64,000 nucleotides of DNA. Source: Hahella sp. HNIBRBA332 (lineage in GTDB: Bacteria; Pseudomonadota; Gammaproteobacteria; Pseudomonadales; Oleiphilaceae). Shown here piece by piece: positions 1 to 8,947 of the stretch. The DNA is taken from contig NZ_CP132203.1 of NCBI RefSeq assembly GCF_030719035.1, positions 3,986,501 through 4,050,500 of the forward strand. The letters are read 5' to 3'. The position numbers and the translations under genes were made by a program. The notes under the pieces are model-generated. The model was not told the origin of the DNA, searched no databases, and was given only the letters and a program-made list of their open reading frames with translations. Every line of letters starts with the position of its first letter. The first letter of the stretch is position 1.

Positions 1-135
1 CGGCATGCAACCCAACCCGCGGTCAGCCGTCATAAACTTGACGTTGAAGACTGTCGCTCTGGGAACGCTACATGGCGTCAGGGATCGCCGCCGTGACTCA
101 CGCGCCCAGTATGTGAATGAACACTAGGAAATGAC

Positions 136-149
136 TTGACGATCGTCAA
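136..149. promoter_or_regulatory. Perfect 14-bp palindrome, possible operator
   Basis: The sequence TTGACGATCGTCAA is a perfect inverted repeat in non-coding DNA. Size and symmetry fit a dimeric repressor site, but no neighbouring regulator gene is visible, so the role is only a guess. Confidence 0.25.
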
Positions 150-187
150 TAGAGAATCAAACCGACCATAGGATAAATCCTAGCGCA

Positions 188-215
188 CTAAAAAAGCGGC
201 GCATTTGCGCCGCTT
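188..215 (-). terminator. Intrinsic terminator of the chemoreceptor gene
   Basis: A 9-bp stem (AAGCGGCGC with GCGCCGCTT, loop of 4) is followed on the minus strand by a T run. It lies about 40 bp past the stop codon of the chemoreceptor gene. Confidence 0.8.
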
Positions 216-252
216 AGCGTAGCAAGGTCGCATCCATGCGCGGTTATGAAGG

Positions 253-1794
253 TTAAATCTTGAATTGACGCACCAAGTCGCGCAGACGTTTGGCGTCCGC
301 AGAGGACTTCTGGTTCGCTTCGACGGTTTCGCCCGCACGGACAACGGAGTCTTCCGCCACTTTGGCGATATTGACCACGTTTTCGTTGATCTCTGATACC
401 ACTAGGCTCTGCTCGTGGGCGGCTTCTGCAATGAATGTGCTCATCTCCGTAATCTTGTCCACCGCTCCGGCGATGATTTCGATAGACTTGCCCGCCTCCT
501 GAACCTGAGTTACGCCATGTTGCGCCTGATCTTTCACCAGTCCCATACCCGCTTTGACTTCCTCGGTGGAGTGTTGCAATCGCGCGATGATCTGCTGAAT
601 TTCGTCGGTAGACTCATGAGTGCGTTGCGCCAGGGTACGCACTTCGTCCGCCACCACGGCGAAGCCCCGCCCCTGTTCGCCAGCTCGCGCCGCTTCGATT
701 GCCGCGTTAAGCGCCAGCAAGTTTGTTTGCTCGGAAACACTTTTGATAACGTCCAGGACCGTGCCGATATTCTGACCTTCCACCGCCAGCTTCTCCGTCA
801 CGTCCGTCGCATGATCCACTTCTTTGGCCAGGCTTTGAATAACCGTGATGGCCTGCTGCACGACTTTCTCGCCCTGCTGCGCCGTTTCATCCGCCTTCTG
901 CGTAGCCTCTGAGGCCTGCGCCGCACTTTTGGCGACGCCATCGATAGCGGAGGACATTTCCGTACTGGCGGTGGCCACCATATCTATTTGTTGCTGTTGA
1001 TTGCTCATCTCCCTGGAGATTTCCTCCACCTTGCCGCTCGACTCGGTAAAGCTGTGCAACAATTGATCCGAAGTCTCCACGACCTGCCCGATAATGCCCT
1101 GTAGCTTCTCTATAAATATATTGAACTGCTCGCCCAAAGCCGCAAATTCGTCTTTACGCTTGAACTTCAGACGCTGCGTCAAATCTCCGTCACCCTGCGC
1201 GATATCACTGATGGCGCGGGTGACGTTATTCAATGGCGTCAGCACTGTGGTTTTCAGCAGCAAAATCATGACCGCCGCCAAAATAGCGTCCAGAACGATA
1301 ATCTGCACCACCGCTTTCATAAAGACTCGATCCAGAGCGACCTTGATCGGCGTCTGATCAATATAGAGTTCAACTTTACCGACTTTATTTTCCGCACCAC
1401 TTTCCACATAGATCAAATCGCGACTCAAAACCATATCCTGACTCAGGTCGGGCAGATCGGCGCCTTCTTCGACCTTTTTAATTTCTCCTTCGCTGCTTTC
1501 CTTATATTGGGCGGCCAACCTGTTTTCTTCGTTACTAACGACGATGCCGGCCACAATTGCGTCCTGCATTTCCGATTCGATGTTACGGTTCAGGAATTCC
1601 GTTTCGTAGTTCCATATAGGAGCCGGCAGGCTCAGCGACAACCGTCCAAGTATGTTATTCGCGCTTTTTTCAAGTCTCGCCTGTACTTCGCTTTTCGTCG
1701 TCGAGTAATCGAAGTATCCGAAACCGATCAACATAAGCGTCGCCAGACTTAGAAACAGCAACGGCAAACGGACACTGATACTTGATAAATTCAT
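253..1794 (-). CDS. Methyl-accepting chemotaxis protein
   Basis: Transmembrane chemoreceptor that would control CheA kinase through CheW. It has an N-terminal membrane helix (about residues 9-28), a periplasmic sensor region of about 125 residues, a second helix (about 160-182), a HAMP linker (about 183-236) and a long cytoplasmic coiled coil. The conserved hairpin tip (SEQTNLLALNAAIEAARAGE, then GRGFAVVADEVR) sits near residues 354-386. The sensor region matches no ligand-binding family I can name, so the stimulus is unknown. ATG at 1794 has GAGG seven bases upstream; a GTG lies one codon earlier. No C-terminal CheR-tethering pentapeptide is present. It stands alone, with no che genes nearby. 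Confidence 0.93.
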   Translation of the reverse strand: MNLSSISVRLPLLFLSLATLMLIGFGYFDYSTTKSEVQARLEKSANNILGRLSLSLPAPIWNYETEFLNRNIESEMQDAIVAGIVVSNEENRLAAQYKESSEGEIKKVEEGADLPDLSQDMVLSRDLIYVESGAENKVGKVELYIDQTPIKVALDRVFMKAVVQIIVLDAILAAVMILLLKTTVLTPLNNVTRAISDIAQGDGDLTQRLKFKRKDEFAALGEQFNIFIEKLQGIIGQVVETSDQLLHSFTESSGKVEEISREMSNQQQQIDMVATASTEMSSAIDGVAKSAAQASEATQKADETAQQGEKVVQQAITVIQSLAKEVDHATDVTEKLAVEGQNIGTVLDVIKSVSEQTNLLALNAAIEAARAGEQGRGFAVVADEVRTLAQRTHESTDEIQQIIARLQHSTEEVKAGMGLVKDQAQHGVTQVQEAGKSIEIIAGAVDKITEMSTFIAEAAHEQSLVVSEINENVVNIAKVAEDSVVRAGETVEANQKSSADAKRLRDLVRQFKI

Positions 1795-2125
1795 CACACA
1801 GCCTCAAACCGGATCACATGACAGAAATTTGGGCGTACGGAAAGAATTTTCAGGGTTATTCCAAGCTATCCTGGATAACGACCTGATATATGTCGGGAAA
1901 GTTTTCCGCACGTACTTAATGAATAAGTCTATACCATGCTGTGTAATTCGCCATTTTACGCAGGACAATCAGGGCGCAGGCGAAGGAAAAAATTGTAAAA
2001 GGTCAAAAAATAGATAAGAGGGGGGAAGAACTTGCTTGGAGGTCAGCTGGAAGGGATTAACGGTGGGATTTAGCGCCAGACTCGCGCCCTGACAACGCCA
2101 GGAGCGCCTACTCATCAGAAATTAT
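1795..2125. other. Intergenic region upstream of the chemoreceptor gene
   Basis: About 330 bp between two minus-strand genes. It must hold the chemoreceptor promoter and the end of the small secreted-protein gene transcript. I looked for a flagellar sigma-28 promoter (TAAA, about 15 bp, GCCGATAA) and did not find a convincing one. The short open frames here have no supporting features. Confidence 0.4.
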
Positions 2126-2446
2126 TCAGAAGTTCCAGGAAACAGAAACGCTTACACCTTCTTCGATGGCGTCAAAATTATATTGGGGACGGGAAAGCAC
2201 TTGTCCGAAAGTCGAAGGACGATGGCCTTGAGGTTCGACGTCTACGGCGCCTTTCAGAAACTGGTTGGCCAGCATCACCAGCGCCCGACGTACGCAATCA
2301 CCAGCGCCACCTTCACTGACTGCGCCCTGAGCGGTGTAATTTTGATCCGCTGGCCACACTGCATGAACGGGTTCTGCTGCATCTACGCGGGAGACCTGAC
2401 CGGCAACATTCAGAACCAGAAGGAGGGCGAATAGTCTTAACATCAT
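2126..2446 (-). CDS. Small secreted hypothetical protein
   Basis: A 106-residue protein of unknown function. The N-terminus MMLRLFALLLVLNVAGQVSR is a typical signal peptide, with likely cleavage after the Ala-Ala near residue 24, so the mature protein of about 80 residues is probably periplasmic or secreted. It contains one cysteine in an AGDC context and ends in a beta-prone VSVSVSWNF, an aromatic end reminiscent of outer-membrane strands, although the protein is too short to form a barrel. ATG at 2446 is preferred over the upstream in-frame TTG at 2467 because GGAG lies about ten bases before it. No domain recognised. Confidence 0.6.
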   Translation of the reverse strand: MMLRLFALLLVLNVAGQVSRVDAAEPVHAVWPADQNYTAQGAVSEGGAGDCVRRALVMLANQFLKGAVDVEPQGHRPSTFGQVLSRPQYNFDAIEEGVSVSVSWNF

Positions 2447-2599
2447 GGCGCTGGTCTCCGAAAACAACTTACGGGTTCATTTCTATGGCTTTAATACTAC
2501 TGTATAAAATTCACCCGCGACGTGACTAAGTTATCAAAAGCCATACTTTCGTCTTATTTTGGCCATAATTATGACAAAAAGTAGTCTTTGTCACGTTTT

Positions 2600-3766
2600 T
2601 TATGCCTGTGACGCTTTTTCGCCAGACCTTTGCGCCAGCCAGTCGGCGCTGATCGCCCATACGTTTTGCGGCGCTTTTGCTCCAGCAAACACGCCGGCAT
2701 GGCCGCCGGGAGCCACACAGAACTCCTTGTCTTCAGTAGAAACAATGTCCAGCACCTTGTGAGCGGCTTTAATGCTGACCAATTTATCCGTGTCGCCAGC
2801 GAACGCCAGAATCGAGCACTTGATGGCGGAGAATTCCGCAGATGTCTCCCCCATCTTCATACGCCCTCTCGCCATCTGGTTCTGCAGGCCCATCGTCACC
2901 AGCATCTCTTTGATGGTTTGCCCTGGATAATCCACCATATCGTTAAACCACTGGCTCATGGTGGTGTGATTCTTGACAAACTCCCGGTCCCACAGATTCA
3001 CCAGCAGCTCCAGCGAGCTGATCAGGCTGCCCATTGGATTGGTGAGCTTGAACGCCAGAGAGTTCACCCAACCTGGGATGTGCAGAAAGCGTGCAGGCAG
3101 GTCCATGAGCGAGAAGTTTAATACCCGGGAAATAATATTGGCGGGCCGGTAAACCAAGGACAGAACCCTTCCCGCCATACCGCTCTGGTGCATGTCCACA
3201 GGGCTCGCCACTGTCACCAGATTGCGAATATTCGGGTCCTGAGTCGCCGCAGCGTACATTAAAGTGAGTAACCCACCCATGCAGTAGGAGAAAAAAGAAA
3301 CGTCTTCGCGACCGCTATGCAGACGTATTTGTCGCAACGCGTCGGGCATCCATTGCATGACATAGGTTTCCAGGGACAAGTGGGAGTGGTCTTCGGTCAC
3401 TTCTCCCCAGTCGATCAAATAGACGTCAAAGCCTTTGGCGAGAAAGTAACGGACAATGCTGCGTTGCGGCAGAATATCGAAAATCATTGAGGTCGCCGCC
3501 AGCGGCGGAACCAGCACCAGCGGCGTGTGCTGTTTCACTCTTTCGACCGGGATGGCTTCATCGCCGACCTGAATTTCATCCTCTTCAAGCGGGAGATAAT
3601 GGCGCACTGACATAATGCCGTCGCGATAGATTTCTTCATACGGGCTCAAGTTTGCGATGAAGAAATTCTCGGAAAACAGATAGCGTTCAAGGGCATTGAG
3701 GGCGCCCCACATTAGTTTCTCCGACCAGGCTGGGGTTGGGGTTTCCGCCTTTACATCCGCGACCAT
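2600..3766 (-). CDS. Class III PhaC-like alpha/beta hydrolase (polyhydroxyalkanoate synthase family)
   Basis: A 388-residue cytoplasmic protein of the PhaC family, which polymerises hydroxyacyl-CoA into polyester granules. The nucleophile motif is SYCMGG with Cys162 in the position typical of PhaC. Asp327 (AGDTDKLV) and His356 (PGGHAG) complete the triad, and the family motif DVYLIDWG is at 114-121. Length matches class III synthases (about 355-390) rather than class I (about 590). Class III enzymes need a PhaE subunit, and no phaE, phaA, phaB or phasin gene is adjacent, so it could instead be a related acyl-transfer enzyme or depolymerase-like hydrolase. It lies downstream of the aldo/keto reductase gene on the same strand. 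Confidence 0.8.
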   Translation of the reverse strand: MVADVKAETPTPAWSEKLMWGALNALERYLFSENFFIANLSPYEEIYRDGIMSVRHYLPLEEDEIQVGDEAIPVERVKQHTPLVLVPPLAATSMIFDILPQRSIVRYFLAKGFDVYLIDWGEVTEDHSHLSLETYVMQWMPDALRQIRLHSGREDVSFFSYCMGGLLTLMYAAATQDPNIRNLVTVASPVDMHQSGMAGRVLSLVYRPANIISRVLNFSLMDLPARFLHIPGWVNSLAFKLTNPMGSLISSLELLVNLWDREFVKNHTTMSQWFNDMVDYPGQTIKEMLVTMGLQNQMARGRMKMGETSAEFSAIKCSILAFAGDTDKLVSIKAAHKVLDIVSTEDKEFCVAPGGHAGVFAGAKAPQNVWAISADWLAQRSGEKASQA

Positions 3767-3804
3767 ATTTTAGTGCTCTGTGCTGTTGTTATTGTATTTT
3801 CATC

Positions 3805-3840
3805 CGCTCATTCAGATTGTTACGCCAACCTGAATGAGCG
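3805..3840 (-). terminator. Strong hairpin between tas and the phaC-like gene
   Basis: An 11-bp perfect inverted repeat (CGCTCATTCAG with CTGAATGAGCG, loop of 14) lies just after the tas stop codon. There is no clean T run on the minus strand, so it may act as a weak terminator or a 3-prime stabilising stem. Confidence 0.45.
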
Positions 3841-3851
3841 AGGCATGCCTG

Positions 3852-4889
3852 CTAGGGGCATGGGAAAGTATAACGCTGATGCGCCTCTTCCAGATCCTGC
3901 AACACCTCGTTACTGAGGGTTATTTCGCTGCTGCCGATATTCGAGCGCAGCTGCTCCATGCTGGTGGCGCCAATAATGTTGCTGGTGACAAAAGGACGAG
4001 AAGTCACGAACGCCAACGCCATCTGCGCGGGGCCGAGTCCATGTTTCTCCGCCACTTCCACGTATGTTTGCGTCGCCAGCTCAGCTTGCGCGCCCAGATA
4101 GCGACTGAAACGGCTGAATAATGTAATACGCGCATTGGCGGGACGCTGGCCGCCCAAATATTTTCCACTAAGAATGCCGAAGGCCAACGGAGAATAGGCC
4201 AACAATCCAATACGCTCGCGATGCGCCACTTCCGCCAGCCCGACTTCAAAGGTGCGGTTCAATAAATTGTAGGGGTTTTGAATGCTCACCGCTCTTGGCA
4301 GTCCAAGTGATTCAGCATACCCCAGATACTTCATCACGCCCCAAGGTGTCTCGTTTGACAGCCCGATGTGCCGGACCTTGCCGCATTTCACCAACTCACC
4401 CAGCGCTTCAAGCGTTTCGAGAATGGGCGTGGAGTCCTCTTCTTCCTTGTGCTCGTAACCCAGCTTGCCAAAGAAGTTTGTGTTGCGATCCGGCCAGTGC
4501 ACCTGATAAAGGTCCACGTAGTCGGTCTGCAAGCGCTTAAGGCTGGCGTCTATGGCTTCGTTGATATGGGCCGCCGTCAAGCGCGGTCCGCCGCGCAGAT
4601 AACTAAATGAAGCAGCGGGACCAGTAACCTTGGTGGCGATAATCAATTTATTGCGGTCGCTGCGTGTCTTCAGCCAGGAGCCCAGATAGCTCTCCGTGCG
4701 CCCCTGCGTGTCCGCCTGAGGCGGCACCGGGTACATTTCCGCCGTATCAATGAAATTAATCCCCTGACCTACAGCATAATCCAGCTGCTCGTGCGCTTCT
4801 GCTTCCGTATTCTGTTGCCCCCAGGTCATTGTGCCCAGACATATGGCGCTGACGTTCAGGTCCGTTTTTCCTAACTGACGGTATTGCAT
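3852..4889 (-). CDS. tas: NADP(H)-dependent aldo/keto reductase, Tas family
   Basis: A 345-residue soluble TIM-barrel oxidoreductase, close in length and motifs to E. coli Tas (346 aa). The aldo/keto reductase tetrad is visible as Asp48, Tyr53 (FIDTAEMYP), Lys87 (IIATKVTG) and His131 (YQVHWPDR). The C-terminal cofactor-binding part contains the family pattern GATSMEQLRSNI. The physiological substrate of this family is not settled; E. coli Tas was found through starvation-associated mutagenesis and tyrosine auxotrophy suppression. The start ATG has AGGGGA upstream. It is divergent from the glycosyltransferase gene, with a shared regulatory gap of under 200 bp. Confidence 0.88.
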   Translation of the reverse strand: MQYRQLGKTDLNVSAICLGTMTWGQQNTEAEAHEQLDYAVGQGINFIDTAEMYPVPPQADTQGRTESYLGSWLKTRSDRNKLIIATKVTGPAASFSYLRGGPRLTAAHINEAIDASLKRLQTDYVDLYQVHWPDRNTNFFGKLGYEHKEEEDSTPILETLEALGELVKCGKVRHIGLSNETPWGVMKYLGYAESLGLPRAVSIQNPYNLLNRTFEVGLAEVAHRERIGLLAYSPLAFGILSGKYLGGQRPANARITLFSRFSRYLGAQAELATQTYVEVAEKHGLGPAQMALAFVTSRPFVTSNIIGATSMEQLRSNIGSSEITLSNEVLQDLEEAHQRYTFPCP

Positions 4890-5077
4890 GGCATCCCCTT
4901 CTGAATAATCACATTAGCGGCGAACAGGCATGCAGCCTGCGAAATATGGCGGCTGACCGCAAACCATAACGGTCGACTGCAAAAATGGCAATCGTCACAA
5001 ATCTGCAATCTACGATTAGTTTTTCTGTAACTTTGCGGGAGGAAGGTAGTCCTAGCCAAGCCATATTTGTGAGATGC

Positions 5078-6325
5078 ATGATTTTAAAGCACAGCTTGCA
5101 GGACATTCAGGGACGAGCCGTTGATGCGGACCGGGAACGTCCGCGCCCCAAAATAGCCATTGTGACCGAAACTTTCTTTCCCGAAATCAATGGCGTCGCC
5201 AATACCCTGCGCTATGTAAGCGAGGGATTATCCCGCCAATACCGGGTGCAAGTGGTGCGTCCCGATCAGCCTCTCGGAGAGAAGCGCGAGCTGATTGACG
5301 CCATGGAGCATATTCTGGTGCGTGGGCGCCCGATTCCCGGATACGGCGAGCTGAAGTTTGGCCTGCCCTGCCGCCGTCGCTTGTTGAAAGTCTGGCGTCA
5401 AGACAGGCCAAGCGCCGTTTATGTGGCCACTCAGGGCCCTTTGGGCTGGAGCGCGGTGAGCGCAGCTACTAGGCTGGGCGTACCAGTGGTCAGCGGTTTT
5501 CACACCAACTTTCACAGCTACAGCGCCTTTTACGGATTCGGCTGGCTAACCAAACTCATCACCCGCTACCTGACCTGGTTTCATCACCGCACCTTGCTGA
5601 CGCTGACGCCGACCCGGCAAACTGCTGAGGCCGTTTCCGAGATGGGGGTGCGCAACACCCGGGTCTGGAGCCGCGGCGTAGATTGCAGCCAGTTCAACCC
5701 CTCGCTTCGCTGCCAGAAACTACGCGAGGAATGGGGAGTACGGGAGGAAAGCCCCGTATTCATTTATGTAGGACGCCTCGCCAGCGAGAAAAATATTCAT
5801 CTCGCGATCGCCGCCTTCCGTCGCGCCCAGCAACAGGTCAGCAAGGCGCGCATGGTCATGGTGGGCGGCGGCCCCCTGCGGGAACGGATCGCCGTCAAGC
5901 ATCCGGATATCATTCTGACGGGGGTCAAACGCGGCGACGATCTGGCGCGCCACTACGCCAGCGCGGACATATTCCTATTTCCCAGCCTCACCGACACTTT
6001 CGGAAACGTGGTCCTTGAGGCCATGGCCAGCGGCCTGGGCATCGTCAGTTTCGATGACGCCGCCGCCCGAGAGCACCTGGAGCATGAAGTCAGCGGCATG
6101 TTGGCGCCGCAACAGGACTGCGATGCGTTCTGCCGTCACGCCCTGACGCTGGCGCTGCGTCCGAGCCATCTCAAGCGCCTTCGCGCCGCGGCGCGCGGGC
6201 GCGCATTACCGTTGGACTGGAGTCAAATTGTCGATCGTTTCGCACACATTCTTTTGTCCGGAGAAGCCAAAGGGGAGCACCAACATGAATCAGCCAAGAG
6301 CCTCAGAGCTGTTTCGCCGAGCTGA
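5078..6325 (+). CDS. GT4 family glycosyltransferase (MgtA/SqdX-like)
   Basis: A retaining GT-B glycosyltransferase of about 415 residues. The N-terminal half starts with KIAIVTETFFPEINGVANTL and has the FHTNFHSYS motif typical of the mannosyl- and glucosyl-lipid transferases of this subgroup. The C-terminal half has the nucleotide-sugar region (VGRLASEKNIHLAI) and the EX7E-like segment SLTDTFGNVVLEAMASGLG. By family it probably adds a sugar to a diacylglycerol-type lipid at the inner membrane. The overlapping downstream gene is a lipid phosphatase, which supports a membrane-lipid role. The N-terminus is uncertain: the frame is open from 4985 without a clear ribosome site, and ATG at 5078 matches the family start better. 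Confidence 0.85.
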   Translation: MILKHSLQDIQGRAVDADRERPRPKIAIVTETFFPEINGVANTLRYVSEGLSRQYRVQVVRPDQPLGEKRELIDAMEHILVRGRPIPGYGELKFGLPCRRRLLKVWRQDRPSAVYVATQGPLGWSAVSAATRLGVPVVSGFHTNFHSYSAFYGFGWLTKLITRYLTWFHHRTLLTLTPTRQTAEAVSEMGVRNTRVWSRGVDCSQFNPSLRCQKLREEWGVREESPVFIYVGRLASEKNIHLAIAAFRRAQQQVSKARMVMVGGGPLRERIAVKHPDIILTGVKRGDDLARHYASADIFLFPSLTDTFGNVVLEAMASGLGIVSFDDAAAREHLEHEVSGMLAPQQDCDAFCRHALTLALRPSHLKRLRAAARGRALPLDWSQIVDRFAHILLSGEAKGEHQHESAKSLRAVSPS

Positions 6326-6812
6326 CGAGCTTGAGCAAAGCATCTGTCGCACCGCCATCGCCTGGGCCAGACGCCGCCGGCTCGCGCCGTTTTTCCGCCT
6401 AGTAAGTCGCCTCGGCGACGGAGTGTTCTGGTACGCCCTGATCGGCGTCGTATGCGTCATTGAAGGTTGGGAAACCGGGCGTTTCATGATTATTACCGCC
6501 CTCACCTGCACCCTGATCTATAAGCTACTCAAGCTCTGGCTGGTGCGTGAGCGTCCTTTTATCACCCATAACGATATTACTTGCGACGCCAAAGTGCTGG
6601 ATAAATACAGTTTCCCCAGCGGCCATACTCTGCATGCGGTGTGCTTTACCCTGCTGACAGCGGAAATCAGCCCCGTTCTGGCGCTGTGCGTGCTGCCTTT
6701 TACGCTTTGTGTCGCATTATCCCGAGTGGTGCTTGGCCTGCATTATCCCAGCGACGTGCTGGTAGGCGCCGCCATCGGCTTTTCCGTTGGGGCCACGGCC
6801 TTGGCCGTATAG
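6285..6812 (+). CDS. PAP2 family membrane phosphatase
   Basis: A 175-residue integral membrane phosphatase. All three signature motifs are intact: KX6RP as Lys83 to Arg90-Pro91, PSGH at 111-114, and SRX5HX3D as Ser146-Arg147, His153 and Asp157. The active site should face the periplasm. Likely substrates are phosphatidic acid, phosphatidylglycerol phosphate or undecaprenyl diphosphate; the sequence does not decide. ATG at 6285 has GGGGAG upstream and overlaps the end of the glycosyltransferase gene by 41 bp, so the two are probably translated from one message. Confidence 0.88.
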   Translation: MNQPRASELFRRADELEQSICRTAIAWARRRRLAPFFRLVSRLGDGVFWYALIGVVCVIEGWETGRFMIITALTCTLIYKLLKLWLVRERPFITHNDITCDAKVLDKYSFPSGHTLHAVCFTLLTAEISPVLALCVLPFTLCVALSRVVLGLHYPSDVLVGAAIGFSVGATALAV

Positions 6813-6998
6813 GCCTATAGAGCTAGAGAACAGGCTGTATAAAAAAAGCCTAGAGGGCATATGACAAATAATTAACCCTCTCCCCCAGGGGAACGCGCTG
6901 GAATCGCCTTCCGCACGCGTTTATCCCATGGACCCTGGGCGAACGATTAAAGTACAATCCCGGTAACGACAAAAAAACGATAGGGATTAACTTTTATT

Positions 6999-7754
6999 AT
7001 GCCGCAGGCGACTGCCGACCTATTTTCGTCACCTTGCTTGCAGTTCAAGGGTAGCATGGTTCCCCTAACCACTCTGGAACTGTTGTATTTCGAACCGGAT
7101 AAATTTTCCGAAGAATTACGGGAAAAGGTGAAGCAAGCTCCCAACCTGTTTCATAACCTGCCTATCGTCGTTGGACTCGAAAAACTGGCTGAAGCCCACT
7201 CTCCTCTTGATTTCTCCTTGATTCAAACGCTTTGCGAACAAGAAGGCATTCGCCTGATCGGGGTGAGAACAGATGCGCCGGAACAGACTTCCGCCGCGCA
7301 GACTGCCGGGCTGGCGGTGTTTCAACCGTCCCGAGGAACCCGTAACGCAGAAGCGGAAACACCTGCGCAGGAGTCGCCGGCCCCCGCCGCCGCTGAGACC
7401 GGGCGGGATGAAGCGCCGCCCCAGCGCATCGCCAATCGCGTCATCACCACGCCCGTCCGCTCAGGGCAACAGGTGTACGCCCCCGGCGGCGATTTGATCG
7501 TGTTGGCGCCAGTCAGCGCCGGCGCGGAAATTCTGGCCGACGGCAATATTCACGTCTACGCTCCATTACGTGGACGCGCGCTGGCCGGAGTGCAAGGAGA
7601 CGTCAGTGCGCGCATATTCTGCCAGAGCCTGGAAGCCGAGCTTGTATCAGTAGCGGGGCAGTATAAAATCAGTGAAGACTTACAGGGCGAGCATTGGAAA
7701 CAAGCGACGCAAATATGCCTGGACGGGGAAAAGCTGACAATAAAGGCCATGTAG
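6999..7754 (+). CDS. minC: Septum site-determining protein MinC
   Basis: Inhibitor of FtsZ polymerisation in the Min system, which blocks division at the cell poles. At 251 residues it is slightly longer than E. coli MinC (231) because of an Ala/Pro/Glu-rich linker near residues 110-145. The N-terminal FtsZ-inhibiting domain covers about residues 5-105. The C-terminal beta-helix that dimerises and binds MinD (VYAPGGDLIVLAPVSAGAEI, then HVYAPLRGRALAG) covers about 150-251. It is the first gene of minCDE, with about 90 bp before minD. Confidence 0.96.
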   Translation: MPQATADLFSSPCLQFKGSMVPLTTLELLYFEPDKFSEELREKVKQAPNLFHNLPIVVGLEKLAEAHSPLDFSLIQTLCEQEGIRLIGVRTDAPEQTSAAQTAGLAVFQPSRGTRNAEAETPAQESPAPAAAETGRDEAPPQRIANRVITTPVRSGQQVYAPGGDLIVLAPVSAGAEILADGNIHVYAPLRGRALAGVQGDVSARIFCQSLEAELVSVAGQYKISEDLQGEHWKQATQICLDGEKLTIKAM

Positions 7755-7843
7755 CGGCTGCAAAAAACAGGATCGACGGGTTGCTTTGGGAAAGAGCTTT
7801 ATAATTTTCAACTTACAGAGATTGAGTGGAAAGGGTTACCAAA

Positions 7844-8659
7844 TTGAGCAAAATTATCGTAATTACCTCAGGTAAAGGCGGTGTAGGCAAAACAACCACC
7901 AGCGCGTCGATTGCTTCAGGTTTGTCGAAGCTGGGCCATAAAACGGTAGTCATTGATTTTGATGTAGGCCTGCGCAACCTCGATCTGATTCTCAACTGCG
8001 AGCGCCGTGTTGTTTACGACTTCGTCAACGTGATCAACAATGAAGCCAGCCTTAATCAGGCGCTTATCAAAGATAAATACACAGAGAATATGAGCATTCT
8101 GCCAGCGTCGCAGACTCGGGATAAAGAAGCCCTCTCGAAAGAAGGGGTGGAGCGGGTTCTGAACGAGCTGTCCGAAACGTTTGAATACATTATCTGTGAC
8201 TCTCCGGCGGGTATTGAGCATGGCGCCATGATGGCGTTGTATTACGCCGATGAGGCCGTTGTCGTCACCAACCCGGAAGTTTCCTCGGTACGCGACTCCG
8301 ACCGCATTCTGGGCATCCTGCACAGCAAATCCCGTCGCGCGGAAATGGGTCTCGACCCGGTGAAAGAGCATTTGCTGCTGACTCGCTACAATCCAGAGCG
8401 CGTGCAAAACGGCGAAATGCTGAGCGTGCAGGACGTAGAGGAAATTCTGGCGGTGCCGTTACTCGGCGTTATTCCAGAGTCCAAGTCCGTATTGACCGCC
8501 TCCAACCAGGGCGTTCCGGTTATTCACGACCAGCAGAGCGACGCGGGCCAGGCCTATGCGGACGCTGTCGCCCGTTTGTTAGGCGAGGATCGCGAACACC
8601 GTTTTCTGGACGTGCAGAAAAAAGGCTTCTTCCAACGCGTGTTTGGAGGTAAGGCATGA
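7844..8659 (+). CDS. minD: Septum site-determining ATPase MinD
   Basis: Membrane-associated ParA/MinD-type ATPase that recruits MinC to the membrane and oscillates with MinE. The deviant Walker A motif GKGGVGKTT covers residues 10-18, with the signature Lys11 and Lys16. The C-terminal amphipathic membrane-targeting helix (KKGFFQRVFGGKA) is intact. I chose the TTG start at 7844, which gives the family N-terminus MSKIIVITSGKGG and 271 residues, like E. coli (270); a GGAAAGGG lies eight bases before it. The in-frame GTG at 7826 is less likely. A TATAAT element at 7800-7805 may provide an extra promoter, but its -35 is poor. Confidence 0.96.
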   Translation: MSKIIVITSGKGGVGKTTTSASIASGLSKLGHKTVVIDFDVGLRNLDLILNCERRVVYDFVNVINNEASLNQALIKDKYTENMSILPASQTRDKEALSKEGVERVLNELSETFEYIICDSPAGIEHGAMMALYYADEAVVVTNPEVSSVRDSDRILGILHSKSRRAEMGLDPVKEHLLLTRYNPERVQNGEMLSVQDVEEILAVPLLGVIPESKSVLTASNQGVPVIHDQQSDAGQAYADAVARLLGEDREHRFLDVQKKGFFQRVFGGKA

Positions 8660-8904
8660 GCTTCTGGGATTATTTCCGCAGCAACAAACAGGCGACCGCT
8701 TCCGTAGCGAAAGAGCGTCTGCAGATCATCGTTGCCCACGAACGATCCCAGCGCAATCAACCGGATTATCTGCCGCAACTGCAACAGGAAATCCTGGAAG
8801 TCATCGGTAAGTACGTCAAAATCAACCGGGAAGACATCCAAGTGCAGATTGACCGCAACGATGACTGCGCCGTTTTGGAGCTGAACATCACCCTCCCTGA
8901 ATGA
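8656..8904 (+). CDS. minE: Cell division topological specificity factor MinE
   Basis: An 82-residue regulator that stimulates MinD ATPase and drives MinCD off the membrane at midcell. The N-terminal membrane- and MinD-contacting segment and the dimerising topological domain (DYLPQLQQEILEVIGKYVKI, then DCAVLELNITLPE) are visible. Its ATG overlaps the minD stop by four bases, and a GGAGGT lies upstream inside minD, indicating coupled translation. Confidence 0.96.
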   Translation: MSFWDYFRSNKQATASVAKERLQIIVAHERSQRNQPDYLPQLQQEILEVIGKYVKINREDIQVQIDRNDDCAVLELNITLPE

Positions 8905-8910
8905 GATTTC

Positions 8911-8947
8911 AGCCTGCGCTTCACACAGCTTGACGCGCAGGCTTGCT
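8911..8947 (+). terminator. Hairpin terminator of minCDE
   Basis: A 9-bp perfect stem (AGCCTGCGC with GCGCAGGCT, loop of 15) is followed by a short T-rich stretch, seven bases past the minE stop. Confidence 0.6.

Larger units (their letters stand above)
1..252. other. Non-coding left edge
   Basis: I see no gene here. It contains the palindrome and the terminator listed separately. Whatever lies upstream of the window does not read into it as a recognisable coding sequence. Confidence 0.5.

Noticed and set aside
415..912. Plus-strand open frame of 165 codons
   Set aside because: Lies antisense to the conserved signalling domain of the chemoreceptor; no domain and no ribosome site.
1795..1900. 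Flagellar sigma-28 promoter for the chemoreceptor
   Set aside because: No adequate TAAA-N15-GCCGATAA match on the minus strand.
7826..7843. GTG as the minD start
   Set aside because: Adds six residues foreign to the family; TTG at 7844 restores the standard N-terminus with a well-placed ribosome site.
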